A stretch of DNA of 49,952 bases from Sphingopyxis sp. GTDB taxonomy: Bacteria > Pseudomonadota > Alphaproteobacteria > Sphingomonadales > Sphingomonadaceae. How positions within the stretch are numbered: the first letter of the stretch is position 1; each line of letters begins with the position of its first letter. Positions 1-8,291 of this stretch are shown here, piece after piece. Under the pieces are notes generated by a model, which saw only the letters and a list, made by a program, of their open reading frames with translations, was not told the origin of the DNA and did not search any database. The DNA is taken from contig NVXM01000010.1 in assembly GCA_002733865.1 (NCBI GenBank), positions 1 through 49,952 on the forward strand, given 5' to 3'. The position numbers were made by a program, and so were the translations under genes.

Positions 1-57
1 CCTCCGTCAGCCGTCCCGGCTGCCACCTCCCCATCGCTCCGCGACAGGGAGGATAAT

Positions 58-1035
58 TTGATCCACCGTCTGACCAATCTCTTCGCCCTGTGGACAGTAT
101 TGGGGACAGCCTGGGCATGGTTTATCCCGGACCATTTTATCTGGGTCGTGGACGGTCGCTATCAGCCGCTCGGACAGCCGCTGGTCAGTGTGATGCTCGG
201 GCTGATCATGCTGGGCATGGGACTAACGCTCTCGTTCGCAGATTTCCAGCGGATTGCTAAAATCCCGAAATGTGTCGGGGCAGGGGTTGCGCTGCAATTC
301 ATCATCATGCCGCTGGCCGGGATCGGCCTGGCGCTGGCCTTCGGGCTGGAGACAGGGCTGGCCGTTGGTCTGATTCTGGTCGCCTGCTGCCCCGGCGGCA
401 CGGCCTCCAATGTCGTCGCCTATCTCGCCAATGCCAATCTGGCGCTGTCGGTCACGATGACCATGTGTTCGACGCTGGTCGCGGTCGTCGCGACACCGGT
501 TTTGACGGGATGGCTGGCCGGGAAATATGTCGAGATCGACCAGTGGAACCTGTTCATCAACATGGTCTCGATCGTCTTGCTGCCGGTGATCGCCGGCGTC
601 CTGCTCAACCGCTATCTGCCCAAACTCACGGAGAAGATTGCGCTTATCTCACCGCTGGCCTCGGTCATTGTCGTCATCCTCATCGTCGGCGGGTTTATCG
701 CCAAGAGCAAGGCGCTGATCGAGGAGCATTTCGGCGTGCTGATGCTGGCGATATTCCTGCTCCATGTCTTCGGTTTCGGGCTTGGCTATCTAATCACCAG
801 GGCACTCGGCATCGGCGAGCAGGAGAGCCGCACGATCAGCATTGAGGTCGGTATGCAGAACAGCGGCCTCGGCTCCAGTCTTGCCTCTACACCGACCTTC
901 GCCGCACAGTTCGCCACCCCTATGCAGGCGGCGCTCGCGCCGGTGCCGAGCGCGATATCGGCCGTGTATCACGTTGTCATCGGCAGTTTCCTGGCGGCCA
1001 TCTGGCGGCGTCAGCAGACCGGCGATGTGGACTAG
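58..1035 (+). CDS. BASS-family (bile acid:sodium symporter-like) transporter
   Basis: Integral inner-membrane secondary transporter of 325 aa, about nine or ten hydrophobic segments. The signature CCPGGTASNVV is at residues 110-120 and EVGMQNSG at 262-269. Residues matching the sodium ligands of the Neisseria ASBT structure are present: Q80, S117, N118, E263 and Q267. The family moves organic anions such as bile acids, pantoate or keto acids with Na+, and the substrate cannot be read from sequence. The start is a TTG preceded at good spacing by GGAGG (about 48-52). The stop overlaps the stop of the convergent next gene on a shared CTAG. It stands alone on this strand. Family call is firm, substrate unknown. 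Confidence 0.9.
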   Translation: MIHRLTNLFALWTVLGTAWAWFIPDHFIWVVDGRYQPLGQPLVSVMLGLIMLGMGLTLSFADFQRIAKIPKCVGAGVALQFIIMPLAGIGLALAFGLETGLAVGLILVACCPGGTASNVVAYLANANLALSVTMTMCSTLVAVVATPVLTGWLAGKYVEIDQWNLFINMVSIVLLPVIAGVLLNRYLPKLTEKIALISPLASVIVVILIVGGFIAKSKALIEEHFGVLMLAIFLLHVFGFGLGYLITRALGIGEQESRTISIEVGMQNSGLGSSLASTPTFAAQFATPMQAALAPVPSAISAVYHVVIGSFLAAIWRRQQTGDVD

Positions 1036-1520
1036 ATCCAGCGGCGAACCTTGGCTTTATAGGTGAGATATTCGTCACCAAATTTCGCGGCCAGATAGCT
1101 TTCTTCCCGCGCGATCACCTGCGTACGGATGACCAGGAGCGCTACCGGTAGCAGAATCACGGCCCAACTGCTCCGTAGCAGCAATGCGAGGCCAAGCGCA
1201 GTCAGCGCCATGCCTAGGTACATCGGATTGCGGGTGAAACGGTAGATGCCCGAGTTGACGATCTGGTTTGCATGTTTCCACGGTTCAAGATTGTTGCCCA
1301 GCTTTCTGAAGCGGCTGGTGCCGGCGATCATGATACAAAAGCCCGCCAAAATCGCGACTCCGCCAGCCACCATTATCCAGGGCGATACTGGAATGAATTC
1401 AGGAACCCGGCCGCTCAGTTGGTCCAGCAGCAATCCGCTCAGCAGGAAACCGAGATATACCAGCGGCGGCGGAAATTTCACTTGCGCGCTGTCTTTTTCG
1501 AGGCGAAACAGTTTCGGCAT
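1032..1520 (-). CDS. Isoprenylcysteine carboxyl methyltransferase-family membrane protein
   Basis: Small membrane methyltransferase-like protein with several hydrophobic helices. It carries the ICMT/phospholipid-methyltransferase motif RFTRNPMYLGM near the middle and a conserved Glu pair in REESYL near the C-terminus, which in this family form the S-adenosylmethionine site. Bacterial members are widespread and mostly of unknown substrate. The chosen ATG at 1520 gives 162 aa. The open frame continues to a TTG at 1574, but that start would overlap the divergent DUF938 gene and adds residues not expected in the family. The gene is convergent with the BASS transporter, sharing a 4-bp stop overlap. 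Confidence 0.8.
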   Translation of the reverse strand: MPKLFRLEKDSAQVKFPPPLVYLGFLLSGLLLDQLSGRVPEFIPVSPWIMVAGGVAILAGFCIMIAGTSRFRKLGNNLEPWKHANQIVNSGIYRFTRNPMYLGMALTALGLALLLRSSWAVILLPVALLVIRTQVIAREESYLAAKFGDEYLTYKAKVRRWI

Positions 1521-1567
1521 GGCCCATATCACTATCCCAATATCGACCAACACGCAACTTGAGAGCC

Positions 1568-2215
1568 ATGGCAATGACTGATCCTAAACCCTGGACCATC
1601 GGCGACAGCACACCGGGCGAGCAGCGCCACGCCCCGGCCACCATGCGCAACCGCGACGCCATTGTCGATATCTTGCGGGACATATTGCCGGATCAGGGGA
1701 CCGTATTGGAAATCGCCAGTGGGACCGGAGAGCATATCGTCTATTTCGGTCTGAAATTTCCGGACCTGACCTTCCAGCCCAGCGATCCCGATCCCGCCTG
1801 CTGCCAGTCAATCGCAGCCTGGACCAAGCGCGAAGCCGTGACCAATGTCCTGCCGCCGCTGCCGCTGGATGCCCAGGCCAAACGATGGAACCTGCCGAAG
1901 CCAGCCGCGATTCTGTGCATCAATATGGTCCATATCAGCCCGTGGGAATCCAGCATCGGCCTGTTCGAGAAAGCCGCTGACCTGCTCGACTCCGGCGCTC
2001 CGCTCTATCTCTACGGGCCTTATCTGCGGGCCGACGTTGAAACCGCACCCGGCAATTTGGCGTTCGAGCGCAGCCTGAAGAGCCGCGACCTCAGATGGGG
2101 GCTGCGCGATGTCGCCGATATGGACGCGCTGGCTGAGCGGACCGGTTTTGCGCGCGAAAGTCTGACCGAAATGCCGGCCAACAATATTTCGCTGGTTTAT
2201 AGGAAGCAGCCTTAA
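1568..2215 (+). CDS. DUF938 family SAM-dependent methyltransferase-like protein
   Basis: Soluble protein of about 215 aa with a Rossmann methyltransferase fold. The N-terminal part has the DUF938 hallmark RHAPATMRNRD followed by the SAM-binding VLEIASGTGEH. A second conserved stretch is CINMVHISPWE, and it ends with NNISLVYRK as other members do. The substrate of this family is not known. Starts ATG 1568 or ATG 1574 are both possible; an upstream TTG at 1559 is less likely. It is divergent from the ICMT-like gene, with little or no space between them, so the promoters must overlap coding sequence. The REPIN-like palindrome follows immediately after the stop. Confidence 0.88.
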   Translation: MAMTDPKPWTIGDSTPGEQRHAPATMRNRDAIVDILRDILPDQGTVLEIASGTGEHIVYFGLKFPDLTFQPSDPDPACCQSIAAWTKREAVTNVLPPLPLDAQAKRWNLPKPAAILCINMVHISPWESSIGLFEKAADLLDSGAPLYLYGPYLRADVETAPGNLAFERSLKSRDLRWGLRDVADMDALAERTGFARESLTEMPANNISLVYRKQP

Positions 2216-2378
2216 GCCCCTCCTCTTTAGAGGAGGGGTTGGGGTGGTGGCGATGCGCCAGCATCGCTCGCGTCAGCGAATAGAGCGGGCATATGGATAG
2301 AAACCGGCTGGTTAGAAAACCGGAGCGCCATTTTTGCCGAGAGAAACCACCCCAACCCCTCCTTTAAAAAGGAGGGGC
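2216..2378. repeat. REPIN-like palindromic element (two inverted REP hairpins)
   Basis: About 163 bp bounded by near-identical inverted ends of about 32 nt. Each end is itself a hairpin: CCCCTCCTCT/AGAGGAGGGG at 2217-2238 and CCCCTCCTTT/AAAGGAGGGG at 2356-2377. Both are followed on the inner side by GTTGGGGTGGT or its complement. The two ends differ at two bases, and these sit opposite each other in the hairpin (C-G against T-A), so pairing is kept. The interior has another small hairpin, GCGATGC/GCATCGC, near 2250-2267. No ORF is present. The first hairpin begins 2 nt after the DUF938 stop and may also act as its terminator. Confidence 0.75.
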
Positions 2379-2447
2379 TAATATCCGTCCCTCTTGCCAT
2401 GTCTTAATCGCCCGCTTAACTAGAACAAAAGAGACAGGAGCGGATGA

Positions 2448-4022
2448 ATGACCGAAACAAGGCGCTGCATGGGATCGGCCATTGCCAATTGGGCTGCAAA
2501 AACCCCGGACAATATCGCAATTGATGATGCCGATGGCAAAGTCAGCTATGCTGAACTGGACAGGCGTGTCACGGAATATGCGCGGGCACTGACCGGTTCC
2601 GGTCTGAGCAAAGGCGACCGGATTTGCTGGCTCGGCAAGAATAGCGGTCTCTATTTTACCCTGTTCGCAGCCGCCAGCCGCGCCGGCATGGTGATCGCGC
2701 CGATTGGATGGCGACTGGCCGCACCGGAAGTCGCCTATGTCCTGAAGGACACGCGTGCGCCGCTGCTGATCTGCGAGCCGGAATTCGCCGAAACGGCGCA
2801 AAAAGCCGCGCAGGAAGCGCCCGATACCAAAACCATCATCTGCACAGCATCCGGCGCCGGTCTGCCGCCTCTGGCCGACTTCGTCGCGGATACAACGCCT
2901 GGCGAGTTGCCAGAAACCGACCCGGCGGAAGGGGTCCTGCAACTCTACACCTCTGGCACCACAGGCAATCCCAAGGGCGCGGTGCTGACCAATGATAATC
3001 TGTTCAAGCTCCGCCCTCTGGTCGAGGACAAGCCGGAACATGCCTGGATCGACCTCAAGCCTGGCGACAGTACGCTGGCGGTGATGCCTTGTGCCCATAT
3101 TGCCGGCTCCGGTATCGGCCCGATTGCCTTCTACAACGGCGCGACGATGATGGTGATCCCGGAATTCCACCCCGACAGTGTACTCGATTGCATCGACAAG
3201 GGGCTCAACCAGTTTTTCCTCGTGCCGACCGCTCTGCAGATGCTGGTCAACTGGCCGCGCGCGAAGGACACGGATTTTTCCAGCGTCCGCAGCGTCACCT
3301 ATGGCGCCGCGCCGATCCCTCTGGAACTGCTGCGCCAGTGCCTGCAGACTATGCCCAAAGCTTTGTTCTGCCAGCAATATGGCATGACGGAGACCACCGG
3401 TACGATCTGCATTCTGCCGCCCGAGGATCATGATCCGGCGGGGAACGAGCGGATGCGCGGCATCGGCATCCCGCTGCCCAGCGTCGAGCTGAAAATCGTC
3501 GACGAAAACCGGCAGGAAGTTCCGCCCGGCACCATTGGAGAAATTGCGACACGTTCCGGCCTCAACATGCTGCATTATTACGATAATCCGGAGAAGACGG
3601 CAGAGACGGTCGACGCTGATGGCTGGCTCTACACCGGGGACGCGGCGGTGATGGACGAGGATGGCTATTTCTACATCAAGGACCGGGTCAAGGACATGAT
3701 CATCTCCGGCGGCGAGAATGTCTATCCGGCGGAAGTCGAAAATGCGATCTTCGGCCACCCACAGGTCAACGAGGTTGCAGTGATCGGTATCCCTGATGAA
3801 AAATGGGGAGAAGCGGTCAAGGCCGTGGTCTCACCGAAGGCGGATGCAGGTGACGTCGACACCGACAGCGTCATTGCCTGGGCGAAAGAGCGGATCGCCG
3901 GGTTCAAGGTGCCGAAGACGGTAGATGTCATCCCGGAGCTGCCGCGAAACGCCAGTGGCAAGATCTTGCGGCGTGAGCTGCGGGAGCCCTATTGGGAAGG
4001 CAAGGACCGTGGAGTGAACTGA
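2448..4022 (+). CDS. Acyl-CoA synthetase (AMP-forming), fatty-acid/aryl-CoA ligase type
   Basis: ANL-superfamily ligase of 524 aa that activates a carboxylic acid to its CoA thioester through an acyl-AMP. Visible motifs are the P-loop YTSGTTGNPKG (167-177), the aromatic motif QYGMTETTG, the hinge motif GYFYIKDRVKDMI followed by SGGENVYP, and the catalytic lysine region NASGKILRREL near the C-terminus. The length is normal. The start ATG has GGAG seven bases upstream. The acid cannot be named; the adjacent P450 and Rieske genes suggest a catabolic role on a hydrophobic acid, which is inference. It is convergent with the FNR gene. Confidence 0.92.
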   Translation: MTETRRCMGSAIANWAAKTPDNIAIDDADGKVSYAELDRRVTEYARALTGSGLSKGDRICWLGKNSGLYFTLFAAASRAGMVIAPIGWRLAAPEVAYVLKDTRAPLLICEPEFAETAQKAAQEAPDTKTIICTASGAGLPPLADFVADTTPGELPETDPAEGVLQLYTSGTTGNPKGAVLTNDNLFKLRPLVEDKPEHAWIDLKPGDSTLAVMPCAHIAGSGIGPIAFYNGATMMVIPEFHPDSVLDCIDKGLNQFFLVPTALQMLVNWPRAKDTDFSSVRSVTYGAAPIPLELLRQCLQTMPKALFCQQYGMTETTGTICILPPEDHDPAGNERMRGIGIPLPSVELKIVDENRQEVPPGTIGEIATRSGLNMLHYYDNPEKTAETVDADGWLYTGDAAVMDEDGYFYIKDRVKDMIISGGENVYPAEVENAIFGHPQVNEVAVIGIPDEKWGEAVKAVVSPKADAGDVDTDSVIAWAKERIAGFKVPKTVDVIPELPRNASGKILRRELREPYWEGKDRGVN

Positions 4023-4096
4023 AGCAGGCCGCGAACCATATACGTGCGATACGGAGCAATCCGCGCGAGCCTTGAATATTTTGACACTGCGTCCCG

Positions 4097-4828
4097 TTAT
4101 CGGCCCAAACCAGACTGGTCGGTCATCTGTTCCAGACCTTTGCGATCCTTTATCACGACCTTTCGATTGTCGGGCAGCTCTATCAATCCCGATTTCTTAA
4201 GTTCGGTCAGCTGTCTGCTAACGGTTTCGATGGTCAGACCCAGAATATCCGCGATTTGCTGTCGTCCGAAAGGGAGCCCGAATTGGTCTGTCGGCATAGC
4301 TCTGCTCTGGCATCCGCTATCCGCCAGACGCTCTGACATCTCGAGCAGAAAGCTCGCCAGCTTTTCCCGGGCAGATTTCCGGCCAAGCAGCAGCATCCAC
4401 TGACGCGCTCTGTCCAGTTCGGTCAAAGTGCGTTGCAATATCTTATGCTCAAGATCAGGATGGTTAGCGGAAAAGCGTTCAAAATCCGCGCGGCGGAAAG
4501 TACATAGTCGCACATCGGTAATCGCAGTGATCGTCTGACGGTTTTGCGAGCCATAGGGCCGCCCGATAAAATCGGACGGATAGGCGACACCAACAATCTG
4601 CTCGCGCCCGTCACTGAGCGACGCCGACAGTTTCAAAACACCCTCGATCACATTGGCAACCTGAAAGGACTCGTCGCCTTCCCAAGCCAATGTTTGCCCG
4701 GCTTTCAGGTCGCGGTGATGGCTGATCTGGTTGAGCGCGGCAAGTTCGGCTGCATCGAGTGTCGAGCAGATTGCGCGATTTCGAACAACGCAATGATCGC
4801 AGCCAGTCATGGCGACGCTGCTAGACAC
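4097..4828 (-). CDS. fnr: FNR-type Crp/Fnr family transcriptional regulator (predicted [4Fe-4S] oxygen sensor)
   Basis: Cytoplasmic regulator of 243 aa: cyclic-nucleotide-binding-like beta barrel, dimer helix, and C-terminal winged helix. Three N-terminal cysteines, C10, C13 and C21, plus C109 match the four-cysteine set that holds an oxygen-labile [4Fe-4S] cluster in FNR. The recognition helix has E201-TV-S204-R205, the same E..SR that reads TTGAT in E. coli FNR. Expected sites are therefore TTGAT-N4-ATCAA, and a perfect one is at 7869-7882. The start used is GTG 4828; ATG 4810 (starting MTGCDHC) is an alternative, and neither has a clear ribosome site. It follows the Rieske gene by 75 nt on the same strand and may be co-transcribed. 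Confidence 0.9.
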   Translation of the reverse strand: MSSSVAMTGCDHCVVRNRAICSTLDAAELAALNQISHHRDLKAGQTLAWEGDESFQVANVIEGVLKLSASLSDGREQIVGVAYPSDFIGRPYGSQNRQTITAITDVRLCTFRRADFERFSANHPDLEHKILQRTLTELDRARQWMLLLGRKSAREKLASFLLEMSERLADSGCQSRAMPTDQFGLPFGRQQIADILGLTIETVSRQLTELKKSGLIELPDNRKVVIKDRKGLEQMTDQSGLGR

Positions 4829-4903
4829 TATGCCGGCCGGTGTACAGACACCTTCTATACGACTAGCAATTCCTACAGTCGCCTATGGGGCAACGATCAT
4901 TGC

Positions 4904-6442
4904 CTATCGGGCGAGATGTTCCTTCAACAATTTGTGGAAATGGCGGATTTTCGTTTCCCCATAGTCGGCAAAAATAATTTCCTTCGACTTGATGGACTTC
5001 ATGCCTTTCTGAACGTGCGGAAGGTTCACGACATCCTGGTTAAACACCTTGGCGAGCATGCCCAGTTCTGGCGCTTCGACATAGTCATCGTCAAAGTCCA
5101 GCCAGTGAATCTTGGCAGCTTCTGGCCGTTTTTCACCTTCGCGCACGGGCAGCATCAGCATGATCTCGTGAATGCATTCCTCCGGATTGTCGCCATGGGG
5201 ACGGAACCGGTAGAAGATCGGATCGAAGCAACCCCAGGGACTGATGTTGGGGAACAGATTATAGTAGATCGTGTCGACGAATTCTGCGTCGCTTATCTGG
5301 TCCACTTCATCGCCAAGTTTTTCGCGCCACATTTCGCGCTGGGCATCGGCTTCGGCCTTGCGCCGTTCGGCTATCGGTCCTGACGTCGTTGGGTCCAGTT
5401 CGTCTTCCATCCCTTCGGCAAGGGCTCCACCAACCCAGTTGCAAAGCTGGACATCGGCATGATGCAATTCGCCTTCGAGATGGCGGGCCGCTTCGTCAAA
5501 AATGCCGGTTTTGCCGTCGCGCGTGGTAACCTTGACCCGCTCTTCTTCCAGTCGTTCGTAGATATTGCCGGACAGCGCATGCCGAACCTTAGCATAGGTT
5601 TTTGCGCCTTCCAGCGGTTCCGCTACCAGTGCCGGATTGACATGCGGGCTAAGCAGGCCGTTGGGAGAAATGGCGCGGGACAGCTTGCCGAACACGTCAT
5701 ATTTGCTGTTTGCGTCGCCCATCACGTCCAGCAAGGTCGGATGAGTTGCCACGACGTGGTAGGCCTCCATGAACGCCTCCTGCGCCACCTTCCAGTTACA
5801 GCGCAGCTTCTTGGCGACATGGACGGCTTTATAGCGGCGGTCGAAAGGGATCGGTTCAAAATGGCGGTCGATATCGCCGAGAAATTCTTCCAAGGTCTCG
5901 GCATTGTCGTCCGGGTTGATGAACACCCATCCTTGCCAGCGGCCGATCCGGACCGGCGGCAGACTGTGGGTTTTCTCGCTAACCGTGGGAAAGTCCCACT
6001 GGCAGGGCACTTCCTTCAAAGTGCCGTCAATTTTCCAGCCCCAGCCGTGAAACGGGCAGCGAAATTCATGCAGTCCTTTGGCATCTTCCGTTAGCAGCGC
6101 ACGGCCCCGATGAAGACAGGCATTGGGGAACGCCTTGATCTCATCTTCGCCGGTGCGAACGATGATGAAGGAAAGGCTGGCAATATCATAGACCAGGCTA
6201 TCGCCGACATTGGGAATATCATCCTCGTGGCAAGCCATTTGCCAGACCCGCTTCCACAGCCGTTCCACTTCCAGATCAAAAAAATCGCGGGAATAATAGA
6301 TGCTGGGATCGACAATTGTCGGCCCCGGTTCCATCGGGCTATCTTCACGAAATTTGGATGGCACCTTGTGCGTGTCCATGTCGAGCAGTTCGTCGTAACC
6401 GATCCCTTTGGACCGGTTTGTTCCGGTAAGCGTCTCTACCAT
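4904..6442 (-). CDS. Rieske (2Fe-2S) ring-hydroxylating oxygenase, alpha subunit
   Basis: Non-heme iron oxygenase of 512 aa. The Rieske ligands are C109-x-H111 and C129-x2-H132 (CLHRGRA ... CPFHGWGW). The mononuclear iron site shows E226-x2-H229-x4-H234 (EAYHVVATHP). It would hydroxylate or dihydroxylate a hydrophobic substrate with O2 and electrons from a ferredoxin. It is longer than the usual 400-460 aa; an extra charged stretch lies at about residues 265-385, inside the catalytic domain. No beta subunit, ferredoxin or reductase gene is adjacent. It starts 18 nt after the P450 stop with a good GAGGAA site, so the two form an operon. Substrate not determinable. Confidence 0.92.
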   Translation of the reverse strand: MVETLTGTNRSKGIGYDELLDMDTHKVPSKFREDSPMEPGPTIVDPSIYYSRDFFDLEVERLWKRVWQMACHEDDIPNVGDSLVYDIASLSFIIVRTGEDEIKAFPNACLHRGRALLTEDAKGLHEFRCPFHGWGWKIDGTLKEVPCQWDFPTVSEKTHSLPPVRIGRWQGWVFINPDDNAETLEEFLGDIDRHFEPIPFDRRYKAVHVAKKLRCNWKVAQEAFMEAYHVVATHPTLLDVMGDANSKYDVFGKLSRAISPNGLLSPHVNPALVAEPLEGAKTYAKVRHALSGNIYERLEEERVKVTTRDGKTGIFDEAARHLEGELHHADVQLCNWVGGALAEGMEDELDPTTSGPIAERRKAEADAQREMWREKLGDEVDQISDAEFVDTIYYNLFPNISPWGCFDPIFYRFRPHGDNPEECIHEIMLMLPVREGEKRPEAAKIHWLDFDDDYVEAPELGMLAKVFNQDVVNLPHVQKGMKSIKSKEIIFADYGETKIRHFHKLLKEHLAR

Positions 6443-6460
6443 CTTTTGTTCCTCAAAAAA

Positions 6461-7756
6461 TCAATTGGCTTCTAAAATGCGATCGTCCGCGCGCTGTTCC
6501 GCACTCTCTTCGGGATCGAAGGCGAGTTCGAGCGATTGCACGCCGCGTAAAATATGACTGGTGGCGAAGGAAAAAGGATCCTCGGGGTTGGCAAAACGCA
6601 GATTTTTAAGCCGCTTCAGGACGATCGGCAGCGCGGTCACCATCTCCAGCCGCGCCAGCGTCATGCCAAGGCAGGTGTGGACGCCTGCGCCAAATGCGAT
6701 ATGATTTTTGGCATTTTCTCGTGACACGTCGAATTTGCCCGCATTGTCAAATTTGGATTCATCGCGATTGGCCGAACCATAGCGGATAAGCATCGGCTCG
6801 CCCGCTTTCAGTTCGACGCCGCCGAGTACCGTGTCCTGCTTCACGATCCGCCACATATTGTGGGACGGGGAGAGATGCCGCACCGCTTCTTCGACCATAT
6901 TGGCAACCAGAGTGTCATCGGACATCAGGGCTTCGAGCTGCTCGGGATTGGCCAACAGCTGCGCCAGAGCATAGGTCAGCGCATGCGCGGTGGCTTCCTG
7001 TCCGGCGGTGAAAATTTGCTGAACGATCGAATAGATTTCCGCTTCGTCGAGAGGCCGTTCGCCTTCCTCCGTCGGCATGGACGCCTGAATGAGGTCGGAT
7101 ACAACATCGTCACCCGGATTCGTCCGCCGCTCGGCCATGGCCTCGCGAAAATATTTCTGCATGGCAATCTCGCTGCGCGCCAGCGCGGGCCGTTCTTCTG
7201 GCTTGGCATTGCCGTTCAGACGCAAAATAGCCGCACGAACCCAGGACTGAAACATCGGGATATCCTCGCGCGGGATGCCAAGCGCATCGGCGATGACAAT
7301 GCCCGGCAGCATTTCCGCAAATTGCGATTTGAACTCGACCTTTCCGTCCGCCGAAAATTTGTCGATCAGGCCATTTGTGACTTCAGCGATATAGGGTGCC
7401 ATTGCCATGATCCGGCTGTGCGGCAGGGCCTGCATGGCAATCCGTTTATAGCGGGAATGGTCGGGTGGATCAGCGGTGAGCATCGTATTGCACCGCCGCA
7501 ATCCCTCCGCCAGAATGGTTTCTTCTTCCTCGTCAAAACGGCCCTTTCCGCCTGAATTCAAAAGGGATGCAAAATTGCTGGAGAAAATCTTCGGGCGTTT
7601 ATTGACTTCCAGAACGAGATCATAGGTCGATACCGATACAATCCCGGTTTTCGGATCCCGGAATACCGGTGCCTCGTCCCGCAATCTGGCATAATAGGGA
7701 TAGGGATCCCGCAGGTTTTCTGGGCTTGTGGCATCAATATCCTCAAGATTTTTCAT
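6461..7756 (-). CDS. Cytochrome P450
   Basis: Soluble bacterial class-I type P450 of 431 aa. The heme-ligand loop is FGAGVHTCLG with C362, the I-helix oxygen-activation motif is AGQEATA, and an ExxR-region and a C-terminal hydrophobic core are in place. It would mono-oxygenate a hydrophobic compound using an unlinked ferredoxin. The start ATG 7756 is chosen because AAGGA stands just upstream and family members begin near this Met. The frame stays open to 7882, but that extension would code through the FNR box. First gene of a P450-Rieske operon, possibly with fnr as third gene. Substrate unknown. Confidence 0.92.
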   Translation of the reverse strand: MKNLEDIDATSPENLRDPYPYYARLRDEAPVFRDPKTGIVSVSTYDLVLEVNKRPKIFSSNFASLLNSGGKGRFDEEEETILAEGLRRCNTMLTADPPDHSRYKRIAMQALPHSRIMAMAPYIAEVTNGLIDKFSADGKVEFKSQFAEMLPGIVIADALGIPREDIPMFQSWVRAAILRLNGNAKPEERPALARSEIAMQKYFREAMAERRTNPGDDVVSDLIQASMPTEEGERPLDEAEIYSIVQQIFTAGQEATAHALTYALAQLLANPEQLEALMSDDTLVANMVEEAVRHLSPSHNMWRIVKQDTVLGGVELKAGEPMLIRYGSANRDESKFDNAGKFDVSRENAKNHIAFGAGVHTCLGMTLARLEMVTALPIVLKRLKNLRFANPEDPFSFATSHILRGVQSLELAFDPEESAEQRADDRILEAN

Positions 7757-8291
7757 GAATTTTCCTTTGACCCTCTCACGATTCTGACTGCGATCATGCG
7801 ACAGATTTTTGACTGCACGTTCACGCCAGCAGCTACATGACATTGTCGATTTTCTCCGTTCGACAGCATTGATCCAGATCAAACGGCGCGCGCTTAAAAA
7901 TGATAGGGCGCGGTCAGTTTTTGAGTGGTTGAGTAGCGTGTCGACGACATCGTTTTTGGCGCTCGAATAATCTTCGATTTGTGTTCCTGATCGCGCTCGT
8001 TGCCGCTACGCAGGATGCAACGGTGTCGCTTGGGCGATTATCAGGAAGCACAAGCTGTGGTTATATCGGTTGACCGGGGTCGCCTCCGCTGCTTTTACGT
8101 TCGCGGCCGGGACCAGAGTTTTCAGCGAAAGCGCGCAGATAGCGACCCTGGACGGAATTGAACGGAAAATGAGCGATATGGCAATATTAATGGAAGCAAA
8201 ACATCGATCTACCGCATCGGCTGGTGTGTTGGTCCCGCCCGGCTTCCCGTCATTAACGGGACGGTCATCTCTGCACGATTAGAGCGGTTCG
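7757..8291. other. Intergenic region between P450 and VanZ genes
   Basis: 535 bases between two divergent genes. On the P450 side it holds the FNR box described separately. A frame from TTG 8070 to 8282 codes 70 residues with no ribosome site and no recognisable family; it starts within an otherwise open frame lacking better start codons. I regard it as probably non-coding or a decayed remnant. No repeat or RNA structure was recognised in the rest. Confidence 0.5.
7869..7882 (-). promoter_or_regulatory. FNR/Anr binding site upstream of the P450 operon
   Basis: TTGATCCAGATCAA is a perfect match to the FNR consensus TTGAT-N4-ATCAA. Its centre lies about 119 bp before the P450 start codon at 7756. 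The FNR-type regulator that should bind such a site is encoded at the end of the same gene run. A convincing -10 hexamer at the spacing of a class II promoter was not seen, so activation versus repression is open. Confidence 0.8.

Noticed and set aside
1..57. Possible end of an upstream gene at the left edge
   Set aside because: Too short to judge; only the ribosome site of the BASS transporter can be supported.
2364..3758. 464-codon open frame antisense to the acyl-CoA ligase
   Set aside because: Lies wholly opposite a gene with all ligase motifs; its translation is rich in Arg, His and Asp with no domain, as is usual for antisense frames in GC-rich DNA.
8070..8282. 70-codon frame between the P450 and VanZ genes
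   Set aside because: TTG start without ribosome site and no recognisable family; could be a remnant, but not supportable as a gene.
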